Source of the DNA: Clonostachys chloroleuca
Taxonomy: Eukaryota; Ascomycota; Sordariomycetes; Hypocreales; Bionectriaceae
Assembly (NCBI GenBank): GCA_037952775.1
Contig: JBANAY010000003.1
Location: forward strand, 21,142,001 to 21,206,000
Reading direction: 5' to 3'
Length of the DNA: 64,000 nt
Positions 47,180 through 58,200 of the stretch are shown one piece after another (the stretch's first letter is position 1; each line of letters begins with the position of its first letter). Position numbers and translations under genes: made by a program. Below the pieces are notes generated by a model. The model did no database searches and was not told the DNA's origin. It was given only the letters and a program-made list of their open reading frames with translations.

Positions 47180-48787
47180 CTAAGCCTTCTCATCCGGAAC
47201 CCGACGCTCCCACCTGATCACAGCAGGCATGGTAGGCCGTGAGAACAGAGACGAGTAATCAGTAGGAGGCACCTCCCGGCTGCCGTCCACGTTGCTGAGG
47301 TGGAAGTGGCGCACAAACGTGGCGACAATAACCTCCAAGTTCAGATACGCAAACTTCTCGCCGATGCATCGATGCCGTCCAGCGCCAAAGGGCAGATACG
47401 CGCTGCGGGCGCCCTTGGACAAAGCCACCTCGCTTTCCTCCTCCTCCTCCTTGGCCTCCTTCCCCCCATCTCCCTCCACCTTCTTCTCCTCCTTGCTCTC
47501 CCAGCGGCTAGGGTCCCACTCGGCGGCGTTGGGGAAGTGCTCGTCGCTCAGCTGGGTGACGAGGGGCGAGGACAGCATGACGGTGCCCGGGTGCAGGACG
47601 TAGGGGGTGCCGGGGACCTCGAGGGTGCGGGTGACCTTGCGCATGACGCTGTGGATGGACGAGTGGGTGCGGAGGGTCTCCCTGACGACGTTCTTGAGCA
47701 GGGGCAGCCTGTCCAGGTCGGCGTACGTGAGAGGCTGGAGCTTGCCGTCCTTGGAGAGGTTGTCGACCTGCTCCTGGTACAGGGCCTTGCCGACCTCGGG
47801 CCGCGAGGCGATGTGGAGGAGCATCCAGGAGCTGGAGGACGAGGACGAGTGCTGGCCGCCGAGGAGCATGGTGATCATCATGTGGGCGATCTCCTTGTCC
47901 GGGACCGGGGTGCCGTCCTTGTACTTGCAGTTGAGCAGATTCCAGATCATGTCGTGCTCGGCTTCGGGCCCTTGCTTCCGGCGCTTCTCAATGACCTCAA
48001 GGAAGAGGTTTCGCATGTGGATGTGGGCGAGGTCTCTCTTACGGTTGTGGGGGAACGGGAACCAGGGCATCAGGAAGTTGACAGGCTGGAGGCCGTTGTC
48101 GAGGTCGTTGTACACCTTTGCGTAATCTCGGCTGAGCCTGGAGCGGATCTCCTCGCCCTGGATGGCGCGGCTGGCTGTGAAGATGTTGACCTCGGCCATG
48201 GCCTTTGAGATGTCGAGGGTGCCGGCTTGGCCCTTGAGAGCGGGCGTGGTCTTGATGTAGTCGGTGACCTCCTTCTCGATGATGGGGACGGCGCCCTCAA
48301 GGGCCTGTTGGGTAAGTGCGAACTTGACAAACTTCTTCTGCTGCATGAGCTTGGCGTTGGGGCAGTCGTATATGACATCTTTACCGAACACGGGGACGGT
48401 GAGAGGACCGTAGACCTCCTCGGCGTTCAGGTCGGCCACCTTGCCGTTGAGGATGAATTCGTTTCCGTCGAGACCAAAGTAGCACATCAACTTCATGTTG
48501 AAGAGAGTAAAGGAGAAGATATCGCCATACTATCTACCGGTCAGTGGTTACTCGATATGTGCAAGGGGATCAATTGACGGATCCCAACGTACCTTTTCAC
48601 GGTTCTTGCGGAAGAAAGTAGGAGGGTCCATGCCATATGAGATTGCATTTCCAACAATGGGGATCCAATGGAAGACGGCCGGCGGCTCAGACTTGCTCCT
48701 TGGAAGCAGCTGGCGAATGGCATTGCCGATGATAAGCAGGACCGTGGCGGCAACGGCCACCCCCGCGATCTTGATGAAAGAGTCCAT
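47180..48787 (-). CDS. CYP51: Sterol 14-alpha-demethylase, CYP51 family
   Basis: This is an ER-membrane cytochrome P450 that removes the 14-alpha-methyl group of lanosterol/eburicol in ergosterol synthesis and is the target of azoles. The 514-residue protein has an N-terminal anchor (VAVAATVLLIIGNAI), a proline-containing PPAVFHWIPIVGNAISYG hinge and the CYP51 B-C region VYGPLTVPVFGKDVIYDCPN. It also has the I-helix motif GGQHSSSSSSSW, the ExxR (RETLR), PSRWES, and the haem motif FGAGRHRCIGE with its cysteine. One intron (48530-48592) joins REK to YGDIFSF. A Lys/Glu-rich insertion (EEKKVEGDGGKEAKEEEEE) precedes the haem loop, where relatives usually carry a shorter YGYG-type segment. Which paralogue (A, B or C) this is was not determined. 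Confidence 0.94.
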
Positions 48788-50223
48788 TGTCTCCCCAGGC
48801 CGACGCTCTGATTGGAATTGACTGGGCAGGTAGGTTCCTAGAGATGCTCTCTTGAAGGTTGGACAGATCTCATCGAGGGGACCGTAGACCTTTATACCCC
48901 TCGCTGCAGGACATGATTTTTGACCGCAACATATCAGCGAATCTTACAAATGTCGGAGATATAAATGGGTATTCCCTCTTTGGACGCCTTCTGATCGCCT
49001 GCGACAGTAGATGTAAGGTTGGCCGGTTCAGTGAGACAGCACGGGGCGAATCCGAATACGGCCACAGCCAACCAGCACGCACAAAAGTGGCGTGTTCGTA
49101 TCCGGGATCCGAGCTCTCAGCCCATCTGCGCCGCACCATCTCGATCCGAATCGGACTCGCAATACGAAATCTCTATATCACTTGCCAGATCTCATCAGAT
49201 GGTCCCGGGGATTTAACTACTGCAGTCGTTCAGCTCGTGGTGGCTCGGCATTTGCAATTTGGGCCTCGCCATTCGTCAATTGGAGATGAGGACCAGCGAC
49301 TTGCACGATGAACTACCTACAAAGTATAACTTGCACAGAATCCAGTGTAAGTGGGACATGCGAATACGATTGACAGCTCTTTGGCGACTGGTTTCATGCC
49401 ATATCTGCTCAATAGATAGATCACTACCTGGCTCCTCTTGCCTGCCCTTCAACCGACTGGCCATTGGCCGCCGGGGTCAATACGATCGAGACTGTGGGAT
49501 GCGAATAAGGAGAACGGTGAAGACCCCTTCCCTGGTGTTTATCAGGTGAGTTTGCGAAAAAGATTTTCCTGGACGAGAAGAATCCGGCGGGAAACTTCCT
49601 TCTGATCCCTGCATCTGGGGCAATGTGGGAGGACGAGGAGGGGCTCAGTATCCATCAGCAGCAGAAGGATAGGTCAGAAAAACAGAGCTATTGACTGTTG
49701 CGAGCCCCTGAGACTTGGCTCCATCACATTATTTGATCTGTCCAGCTTCCAGTCAGCGAGTTTCCTTTTGTCAGGCACCATCTTACACACTATTCCGGGC
49801 AATTTGGTCTTCGTCGAATCGCGGTCGAGCTATTGTAAGGGGACCCTTATTCATATCGGGTGGGCCTGTGGCACGGTTCCATCGACTTCCCGTTCAAGAA
49901 AAACCGGCCAGGGTCGGGAAAAGCATCGCGAAGCATTGGATGGCGCATGCTGCTGGAGCTCGTTCGTGCATATTGGTGTGTCACCTCTTGAAATAAGGTT
50001 GCCCAAATGCCTCTCTGAGGGAAGCCGGCCAACGACCAATCATGTACACGTTAGGTATGTTCAAGTTCTCTCTTCTTGTGTACATATTAGTTTCCTCCCC
50101 TCTGATATGCTAAATTGGTATTCAAAAAAGATATGACATCTCATGAGTATTCGTCATCATGCAAGAGGTAGCCGGCGATGCTCCCATCATCTAGGCTCCA
50201 ACCCCCAAAGACCCTCCAAGGCA
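48788..50223. other. Intergenic region
   Basis: These 1.44 kb lie between CYP51 and the 3' end of the permease gene. The left part should hold the CYP51 promoter (minus strand). No gene or RNA is recognised in the remainder. Confidence 0.5.
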
Positions 50224-52011
50224 TTAGAAAGAATTCCACAGCCGCTTCCACAGAGGCGGCTTGGACCCTCCCGAGCTGATGGCAGCATCCGACTTATCGA
50301 GATCGACTCTCCTCCCGCTGGCCAGATCGATATCCCAGCTACGCTTGAAGGGATCGGCGCTCCGCCACCAGAGCTTGCAGATGACGTAGATGACGCCAAA
50401 CAAGGGCAGCAGGATGTAAGCCACCACAAAGTTGGGCGCGTCGAAAGGCGCCAGCGTGGTCCAGCCCTGGACAAACGCCAGGAAAATGGTGGCAATGAGA
50501 CCTCCGTAGGCCAGGAAAGGGAACCCCATTGCCTTGAACGGCAGCTCGCGCAAGCTGTGGTTCTGAACCTTCCAACCGCGGCGGAATCGAATATGGATGA
50601 AGCAGATACCTGCCCAGACAAGGAAGGTGCTCACACCGGACAGGTTAACGATGTAGGTGTAGGCTTTGGCAGCCCCCGTGGACACATTCATCATGGAGAT
50701 GGAGCCGACCGCATTGGTGATGAGGATAGCCCAGACCGGGACTCCGCGACCATTGACCCAGCCCAAGATTTTGGGGGCCTTTCCAGATTGCGCCATGTAC
50801 AGAACGGTTCGCGAACCGATGTAGATGGACGAGTTGATCGCAGATAGACAAGTGACCAAGATGAAGGCGTTGATTAGATGGACACCTGCGGATTCGTATA
50901 AGTGAGCGGCTCGGGACCACGAACATGGAGTAACAGTCACTTACCACCTTCCCAACCTGCGTTCCGGATAGCAATCGTCATGGGGCTCTGGAGAGCCTTT
51001 GAAGATCCGCCAACAAGATCGGGCGCGTTCGCCGGGCAAGTCAGTCCAAAGAAAAGGGCAGATCCCATGTACACAAAGATGATGCGCCAGAAGACCTGTC
51101 GGATGGCCTGGGGCACAGCCGTGCCGGGGTTCCTCGTCTCAGTAGCCGCAACAGCGACGGATTCGACACCGGCGTAGAACGTAGAGCAGAAGACAAAGAC
51201 AACAGCGACGCCACGGAAGCCATTTCCATTGAATGGGCCCGGGTCGTTCCAGTATCGCGTTCCAAGCGGCTCAGTTTGACCAATCAGGCCGCCGGCACAG
51301 TATATGATGGAGAAGATGAAGAAGGCAGTCAGACCTAGCAGCTTGATCAGAGCAAGCCAGAACTCGGCTTCTCCAAAGGCGGCAATGCCCAGAAGCTGGA
51401 ACCCAAGAAACACGGTCCAGAGGATGAGGAACCAGCCCCAGAGGGGGACCTGCGGGACCCAGTAGGTGAGGATGTTGCAGATGACGTTGTACTCATTGGC
51501 GAGAACGGTAGCCCAGATGATGAAGTAGTTCCAGCCGACAGCTACCGAAAAGGACTTGTCGACCATGCGCTCGGCGAGTGAGATAAATGAGCCCCCACCA
51601 GGGAAGATGGTGGTGAGCTCACCGAGCGACTGCATGATGGCGAATGCGATGATACCTACATCAAAAACGTCAATATAAAAACGTAAAAAATCCACACGTT
51701 TCCTGCGACAAGCCACTGCGCTTGCGACGGGACGCAAAGGACGTACCAATCACACCGAATCCGATCAGCAACGATGCAGGACCGCCATTGTTCAATGCGC
51801 CTCCAGCTCCCACGAGCAGTCCAGGTCCGATGATGCCGGCCAGAGCCATCATGGACAGATGCCTATTCTTGAGACCACGCTTGACGCCCGAGTCCGGGTC
51901 GACTAGGCTGTCGTCCGTGATATCCTCCGGCCGAGAGGCCTCATAGTCGGCCGGGTTATAGTCCGTGTAGCGGTGGCCCGCTACATCGTCCTTGTGGGGA
52001 TTGAACACCAT
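50224..52011 (-). CDS. Amino-acid permease, APC superfamily (YAT family)
   Basis: This is a predicted proton-coupled plasma-membrane transporter of amino acids. The 545-residue protein has a hydrophilic N-terminus (TDYNPADYEASRPEDI), then the signature VKRGLKNRHLSMMALAGIIG with GPGLLVGAGGAL, typical of the fungal YAT family first segment. Eleven to twelve membrane spans follow, with FPGGGSFISLAERMV, FAGVE-like FYAGVESVAVAATETRNPG and the SGVSTFLVWAGICFIHIRFR loop. Two introns (50886-50944 and 51656-51746) are needed. Lysines and a tyrosine in the N-terminus could serve ubiquitin-dependent endocytosis, by analogy only. Substrate cannot be read from the sequence. Confidence 0.94.
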
Positions 52012-53384
52012 CTTTGTCTCCCTTAGCTCTCGACCTCGAGACTGCGGGCGTATCAGCAAGGAAAAAGTTTGGTCTGTCCTGCACACTGAGGTGGAAGAGA
52101 GACCGCGTTTCAGGGACGAGAGCCGAGGGAAGGATCAGCGAGAAATGATACACAAGGGGTCGCAGCGGCAACGAACGAAAATCATGCACCGGGAAGGGCC
52201 TCATCGAGCTGAAGCTCTTTGATAGGGTCTTTTGGCTGCCTATCTAGTGCTTAGCTGAACACTCGCCATCGGCGGCTCGCGAGCACGCAATCGCCATCAT
52301 CCCGGGTGCATGTGGGGGGCCATGGTGAAAGCCTGTTATCAGGGCCGGTGCTCATCGAGTCGGACGGCAGTTGATTCAGTCGGTGGAGAGCAATGAGTAA
52401 TAATCGGTGGTAATCAGTATGGATCGACGACTTGACCAGAGATTGTTTTCGTTCTAGTAAGCGGGTTCACGGTTTTGTAGTTAGTGAGAAAAGCCATGGA
52501 TACAGTAATTTTTGCTTACCTACCCTATAAGCCTCTTGCTACAAGGTATGATCACATGCTTGGGTTGTCAGTTTTTGAGAGGAGAAAAACCATGCAACAA
52601 TGGTAGTTGACTGTGGTGTAATAAAGATTTCATGGAATTGAGGCTGTCGTCGGTTTGCCTATTTGTAAATGATGCATGGTCGTCAGCTCATATCACATGA
52701 ACTAAACTCGGGGCTTCTACATATCTTCCCCGCATACGCATCGAACCACACCAAAGACCAACTACTGCCAACTTTATTCTGTTTAAAATTGGTGAGATAT
52801 GCAGGAAGTTGTCTCACTTCCGTAACTGTGCAGTGGCTGCGCACCTTGACGGAAATTCTTTCGTATTCATGCCTTCCAAGTGGGCGACAGGAGAAATGAG
52901 GCACCAGACCTAGTAGAAGGGAGGTTATTAATCGACTACTCACTGTAATAAATAGAGAAAATTCAGAAGTACAATAACAAAATCAAGTAACAATATGTGC
53001 GGTATTATCTCTGAAGTATGTATTATTGGGACAATACCGGTCGCAGACTTGAGAATAAGCAGCTCAATGTTTGAGTGTCTCAATTTCAATGTCACCCACT
53101 TGTCTACCTACTTACTCATAGATTCATAATCAGAAGAAGGGTGAAGAATCATTACTTATAATCAAGGGAAATCAATGCAGACCAAACACATAATAGTGAT
53201 GAGCTGCTCTCACTTAAGAACTTCAGTGAAATGGTTGCGATTCATGATGAAAAGTCATTCCGCATCGATACTGAGAGATCCGCTAGAAGAAGATTGAAGA
53301 ATCATCACCCACGATTAAGAGAAATCAATATAGACCAAACCCAAAAACATATGAGACTGATAAACTGCCCTTTGAATCAATGCC
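52012..53384. other. Intergenic region with a diverged direct repeat
   Basis: These 1.37 kb lie upstream of the permease gene and downstream of the PARG gene. The part 52400-53380 is AT-rich. A direct repeat at about 53140-53210 and 53294-53368 has mainly transition differences. No gene is seen. Confidence 0.5.
53132..53368. repeat. Diverged direct repeat, RIP-like differences
   Basis: Two copies of about 70 bp, 150 bp apart, share TGAAGAATCAT, AAATCAAT and AGACCAAAC blocks. In the best-aligned 46 bases I count nine transitions and one transversion, with C-to-T or G-to-A states in both copies. This is the pattern of repeat-induced point mutation; the parent element cannot be named. Confidence 0.7.
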
Positions 53385-54425
53385 TCAGATCTCAACTCCG
53401 CCCAGAATCTCCTCAAACACCTCGAAGTTGCCTTCATTCCTCCGGTCATACACCGCAAACCACACTTCCTCCCACCACCCACCCTCAAATTCCGCCTCCT
53501 TCAATACCTCCAGCCAGCAGTGTGCTACTTCCCTCGGTGGATTCCTAAACGCACCGCAGCCGAGCGCACCCAGCACCAACAGCCCATGGTCCCGCTGCGC
53601 CGCCATTCTCAGACACAGCCTCATCTTGTCTTTCATCAGCTCGCGCACCTCGGACTGGGCATACACCGTCCGTGCCACAAACCCCCCCGTCGGCGTCTGC
53701 TCCGAAGCCCGAGCCACATCGGGGCACCGCGGCGCCGCGATGCTCAGGACACTCACGATAGGCAGGTCCGCGGGGGACACATCCGGAACGAGCAGGTTGT
53801 GGCCCGAGGGCATGTCGGAGCGGATCACCACCACATCGGGGGAGTACAGCCCCATGCGCTGCTTCCACGGGTAGTACCTCCTGTGCAGGGACAGAGCCAG
53901 AGAACTGCGGTAGCAGAGGGCCTCCTCCTGCGCCAGGGCGCCCTTGAGCCACCCGCCGCCGGGGCTCGAGTGGCTGGCCATGTTCAGCACGGCGACGCGG
54001 CCGCCATCGGGGCAATGCGTCGCAAGTTCAATGGCCGCATTGAAGGTGTCCTCGTTGACAATCCGGATGGCCGTGGTTCCTGCGGGCTTGCGCTTGGGGC
54101 AATCTGCGGCTTTGAGGGCGGGTAGGGTGGAAAGATACAGCGCCTCTGACTTGCTGGCCTGCACGTTTGGGATTTCCGGCAGGATATCTGGGAGGAGGGT
54201 CCTCGTTTCCTTCGCGATGGCGGCGAGATCAGTCCTTCGGCGCGCATTCTCACGAAAGCCCCCAGTGGGAGCCGTAGACTTGGTTTTTTTGTCTGGCTTA
54301 GGCTGTGATGTTGATGCAGGCGCGGAAGTGGTGGTCGTCTTATTCGAACTGCCACTGGCGCCGCTCTTTGAAAACCATGAGTCCAGTGTCCGCTGGACTT
54401 TATCGCCGGACTCTTTGGAACTCAT
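53385..54425 (-). CDS. Microbial-type poly(ADP-ribose) glycohydrolase with an N-terminal PIP-box
   Basis: This is a predicted macrodomain enzyme that removes ADP-ribose chains from proteins. The 346-residue intronless protein has the PARG signature GGGWLKGALAQEEALCYRSSL: glycines 156-158 and the catalytic pair in QEE at 166-168. Other family segments are VAVLNMASH, NLLVPDV, VSVLSIAAPRCPDV and LVLGALGCGAFRNPP. The first 60 residues are disordered and carry QRTLDSWF at 11-18, a good match to the PCNA-interacting peptide (Q-x-x-hydrophobic-x-x-aromatic-aromatic), then a KPDKKTK basic patch. This would place the enzyme at replication or repair sites, by inference. The ATG at 54425 is needed for the PIP motif. 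Confidence 0.9.
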   Translation of the reverse strand: MSSKESGDKVQRTLDSWFSKSGASGSSNKTTTTSAPASTSQPKPDKKTKSTAPTGGFRENARRRTDLAAIAKETRTLLPDILPEIPNVQASKSEALYLSTLPALKAADCPKRKPAGTTAIRIVNEDTFNAAIELATHCPDGGRVAVLNMASHSSPGGGWLKGALAQEEALCYRSSLALSLHRRYYPWKQRMGLYSPDVVVIRSDMPSGHNLLVPDVSPADLPIVSVLSIAAPRCPDVARASEQTPTGGFVARTVYAQSEVRELMKDKMRLCLRMAAQRDHGLLVLGALGCGAFRNPPREVAHCWLEVLKEAEFEGGWWEEVWFAVYDRRNEGNFEVFEEILGGVEI

Positions 54426-54890
54426 GATGATCTTTTTTCATAAAACATTGAGATTTAGAGGGAAGAGAAGAAATGAGAAGACGGATTTTCGAGGTGAGTT
54501 GGTTGAGGATGTTCTTGTACAAATGGAAAGAGCACGCACATGAATGTTTGATCTGAATTAGTCACGCCGCTTCAGCCCCAGCCATACTAAGGATTCTTCT
54601 CCAAGGACTGGGTATTCAAATCCAGGCAGCAACTAAGACTCAGCTAGGCGCAATTTCATGCACGATAATTCCATGAGTCCTAGAACAGGACAAGGATAAT
54701 CCAAGACGCATAACTGGCATTTGTTCTGTGAGTTGCAATATGGGAAAAAATCAGGCTCTGGGCGTAAACATGTAGTTCTATTTCCATGCTCCATTTCATC
54801 CCTCCTTTTGATGGGTATCTTTTGTAATGTACATAATATGACACAAAATAGATCATTTGAAAATCCACGACAACATGCAAACGAGAATGT
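54426..54890. other. Intergenic region
   Basis: These 465 AT-rich bases lie between the PARG start and the 3' end of the Bcs1-type gene. No coding or RNA gene is recognised. Confidence 0.5.
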
Positions 54891-56294
54891 TTAAGCGGGA
54901 GTCTTAATCGCGCCCTCAGGCACGGCGTCTCCCGCCTCAAACTTACGAGGGATCAACGCCTCCGCCATGTCAATCGACCCTTGCATATCAGTCTTGTGGA
55001 AGAGGAAGAGACCTTGAATAGCAGCCGTACTTGTATGTCGGTGAGAGGGTTCTCCGTCTGGATTTACTCCAAACAGGCCCAGCTCATCGAGGCGATTGAG
55101 GAAGCGCTCGCGGTTGGAGTGATCTAAATCTACGTCACCGTAGAATCGATCCCACATCTGAGCAGCTTGGAATCGGGTAGCCTCGCCTATGCGAAGCATC
55201 ATATCAACACGACCTGGCCGGATCAAAGCTGGGTCCAGACGTTCGATGTGGTTGGTGGTTAAGAAAGCAATGCGCTCCTCGCCAGCTGCGAGACCATCCA
55301 GAGCATTCAGCAGTCCTGAGAAGGTGACCGTAGCACCACTATAGCCGTCCGTGTCTCTTTGCCGGCGGTTGATGAAGGCTGCATCGGCATCTTCTAGCAG
55401 GAGGAGACTTCGTTTGGGGAGTTTGGTCAGCAAAAGTGCCAGCTTGTCGTCTGTCATTCCCATTTCACTCAGATTGACCATGGCAACACTGAAATCAAGC
55501 TCGCCCGCTAGCGCCTGGATAAACGAACTTTTTCCGCTTCCAGGAGGGCCGAATAGTAGGTAGCCTCGTCGGTAGGGGATTCCGCGGTCGACATACCACT
55601 GCTGTCTCGACAGGAAATCTTGCACATCGCCCACAATGCTTTCTTTGACACCCTCATCCAAAATTACCGAACCCAGAGGCCGCTTTTTCCTTGGGTCACC
55701 AAGAGGGGCCCAGTCCATCCCTCTGGCTGAGAACACCGTTGTCTTGCCCTCATTCGCCTTTGCCGCAAGGCGATGGGCCTCGCTGAACACTTCCTCGAAA
55801 ACATGGCGGTGCGCCCAGAGCGTCGTGAGTTGAACGATTTCGTGAGGCTCGCCAGTGTTCATGTTGGCAGTATTGTGCTTTTCGCGATTGACGGCAATAT
55901 ATGCGCTTCCATGCTTGACTATATGTCGGCCGTATCCGGGTTGTAGGAAGAAGGACGCAGAACTCGGCCCGCCGGTCCCTGGAGGACCCTGGGAAGCTGT
56001 CGTTGTCGTCACGGACAGGTCGTGGATGCGGGTCAGGCGAGAGGCAATGAAGCCAGGGTTCTCGCGGGGTTGCGAGAGCCACGCGAGGATCCAAGGATAT
56101 GCGGGGTCTTGCTTGCTGATTTCAACGTTTACGAGGAGACGGCGTCGTGCTGTTGCGGCTGCTACCATGGCTCCTTTGCGGGCAAATGCGGCAGCGAAGC
56201 CGAGGGAGGCAAGGCCGAAGCCTCCCGCAAAGACCGGATTGTCGAGCAAGGCATCAAGACCAAAAAGCCCCCCGGCTGTTGATTCTGTGGTCAT
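54891..56294 (-). CDS. BCS1: Bcs1-type mitochondrial AAA ATPase
   Basis: Bcs1 is an inner-membrane AAA ATPase that translocates the folded Rieske iron-sulfur protein during assembly of respiratory complex III. The 467-residue product has one N-terminal hydrophobic segment (about 22-46), followed by the Bcs1-specific region (VNVEISKQDPAYPWILAWL; LQPGYGRHIVKHGSAYIAVNRE). The AAA domain has Walker A GPPGSGKSS at 249-257, Walker B LLLLEDADAAF and the arginine-finger-region RPGRVDMML. A Bcs1 C-terminal lid follows. No intron is needed. Presence of the Bcs1-specific N-domain separates it from other fungal AAA proteins; a Bcs1 paralogue is still possible. Confidence 0.92.
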   Translation of the reverse strand: MTTESTAGGLFGLDALLDNPVFAGGFGLASLGFAAAFARKGAMVAAATARRRLLVNVEISKQDPAYPWILAWLSQPRENPGFIASRLTRIHDLSVTTTTASQGPPGTGGPSSASFFLQPGYGRHIVKHGSAYIAVNREKHNTANMNTGEPHEIVQLTTLWAHRHVFEEVFSEAHRLAAKANEGKTTVFSARGMDWAPLGDPRKKRPLGSVILDEGVKESIVGDVQDFLSRQQWYVDRGIPYRRGYLLFGPPGSGKSSFIQALAGELDFSVAMVNLSEMGMTDDKLALLLTKLPKRSLLLLEDADAAFINRRQRDTDGYSGATVTFSGLLNALDGLAAGEERIAFLTTNHIERLDPALIRPGRVDMMLRIGEATRFQAAQMWDRFYGDVDLDHSNRERFLNRLDELGLFGVNPDGEPSHRHTSTAAIQGLFLFHKTDMQGSIDMAEALIPRKFEAGDAVPEGAIKTPA

Positions 56295-58200
56295 GCCGGA
56301 CTTGGGTCATCTTTTGAGACTGCCGGTTTAAAAAGAGTCTGGCCGCCATCACGCATCACAAGCTTCAAGAAATGGAGATGACTAAGCACACATTGAGTCA
56401 CCCCATTGGCTTAGCTGGCCGCTATCATTCCGCATGTCCCTGAATGAGGGCAGCGAGCAATTGGTGGAATAAACCACAATCTTCCTTACTTAAAACTCGT
56501 TTGAAGCCTACCGGGAGATTCAATACTTGGCCAAGAGCCTTTCCACCCGGAGAGACGGAGGAGTTGGTTAGGTCTGTGGCTGGTTCTTAGTGGGGGTTTC
56601 GTAATGAACAATCTCGATATGGTCACGCGGCAAATCGGCCATCAGTCCGGAGATGCATTCGCCTAGATGGCCGAGTACGTAGGACCTGGGCTGTTCATGC
56701 CGCGGTGAATAGGTTTGCTCGCGAATCAGCACACCAGATGCCTCCAATGGGCTGTTGCGTGGTTGGTTATGCGCATTGGGATGAGCTGCCTAACAGGTAA
56801 CAATTCTCCCGCGCTCCCTGGCCCGTCCCGGGCCGTGCTGGTTTGCCTGGGCATGGGGGCGCGGTTGATAAGGTTAGGATCAGATCATGATCTCTCCTGA
56901 TACGTGACCAGCCCTTGTAGACGAGGATCAATGTTGCATGTTAATGCGTTGACCGCCAGCGAAGTGAGACGGTCCGTATCACCATTTATGCTGCGACTGC
57001 TTCACCGCATTATGAATCTCAGGGCGTTGGCCGGCAAAAATTACGTATTATTGGCATTGACTATCTCGGTAATCGTGTTACAGAGGAGTGGTCGAAGGCG
57101 TAGATGCAATTCGTTCGGGACGGAGCCCGTCCCGCATGTTTCCGTCGAGGTGCCCGATACCGTCCCGTCGGCTGCAGCTGGGCGAACTATTCGGCAAATC
57201 CAACGACTTGTGTGCGAGAATCGTGATGGAATGGGGAAATGGGGGGCAATGCTGGGACGAGCCTTTAAAGCGGTCGTGAACCCCGCCCTTCTCCGTAAAC
57301 TTCCTTCTTCCCTTTCCTCTTGTCATTTCAACTGCTTCTCTGCCCAGTGTGTATCACGACCTGTGGAACAGTCTGCACATGTAAGTCATCGAGCTCCCTT
57401 GCCCTCCCTTGCCCTGCCATACCTTACCTTACTTGATGGACCCCACTTGCCTGGTGGAGGAGCTCAAGCTGCTGCGTGCGGGTCATGCCATAGCCAATTG
57501 CCCGAGCGCCGTGATGGAGGGGCAACGTGTTTGAGGTGGTGGTGACCAAAACATGTTTCCCTGTTGGGCGACGGTCAACGCCAGCTGCCGAGCCTGCACC
57601 AGCGCACCGGAGATGAGCGGGAGCGCAGAGTCAGCAGAGGAAGAACGGACGACGGGCTGGTCACCAGTCTCCAAAGCAGCTGAGAGGTGAATTACGCCGA
57701 GTTGACAAAGCGTGGTGGTACCATTGCTGAGGCTAGCATGAGGCGGAACATCCACTTTAGGAGGTGAAGTCTCCTGAGCGGCTGGTTCCTTCGTCATACG
57801 AATTTCCTGTCGGTGATGTGGTGGTACCTCTTGCTGCTGGTACAGCGCCTGGTACATGTATTGGTGCTGGATTCTGGCACCGGCGCGTTGTACCTTCTCG
57901 GGTACCTTTTCGGTACTCGCTGCTGGTGCGACTTGCGCTGCTGTTGCCCCTCCTCTGGTTTGCTTGGGCTTTGAAAACCCCGCGCGGGACGTTCTGGGCC
58001 CCTCCTTTCTTGCTGCTATTATCTGCCACATGCAAACTGCATTCCTCAACATTTTGCCCTCAACCTCCTCGCTGTCCAAATTGCTAACATTCCCCCTCTT
58101 TTCCAATACTCAGACTTTTTTCTGTATTTCGATATCTCTCGACTTACAGAATTCCCTGCAACCTTGATACCCTCTTAACCGCAACCTCACAACCGCAATC
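56295..58200. promoter_or_regulatory. Upstream region and putative 5' leader of the aldolase gene
   Basis: No protein gene is supported here. A CT-rich stretch at about 57285-57360 and TTTAAAG near 57263 look like a core promoter of a highly expressed gene. A GTAAGT donor at 57381 and a strong acceptor (GCTAAC, pyrimidine tract, CAG at 58111-58113) bracket a possible 733-nt intron in the 5' leader. The left part, from 56295, is upstream of the Bcs1-type gene. A 213-codon frame (+) and a 207-codon frame (-) overlap the putative leader and have no motifs. Confidence 0.55.
57381..58113 (+). other. Putative intron in the aldolase 5' leader
   Basis: GTAAGT at 57381 is preceded by a CT-rich leader. 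GCTAAC at 58083-58088, a pyrimidine tract and CAG at 58111-58113 form a strong acceptor 88 bases before the ATG. Leader introns are common in highly expressed fungal genes; this one is inferred from splice-site quality only. Confidence 0.5.

Noticed and set aside
47300..48208. 302-codon plus-strand frame opposite CYP51
   Set aside because: Antisense shadow caused by C-ending codons of CYP51.
57483..58106. 207-codon minus-strand frame in the aldolase upstream region
   Set aside because: No recognised domain, lies within the putative leader intron and faces the promoter; probably chance.
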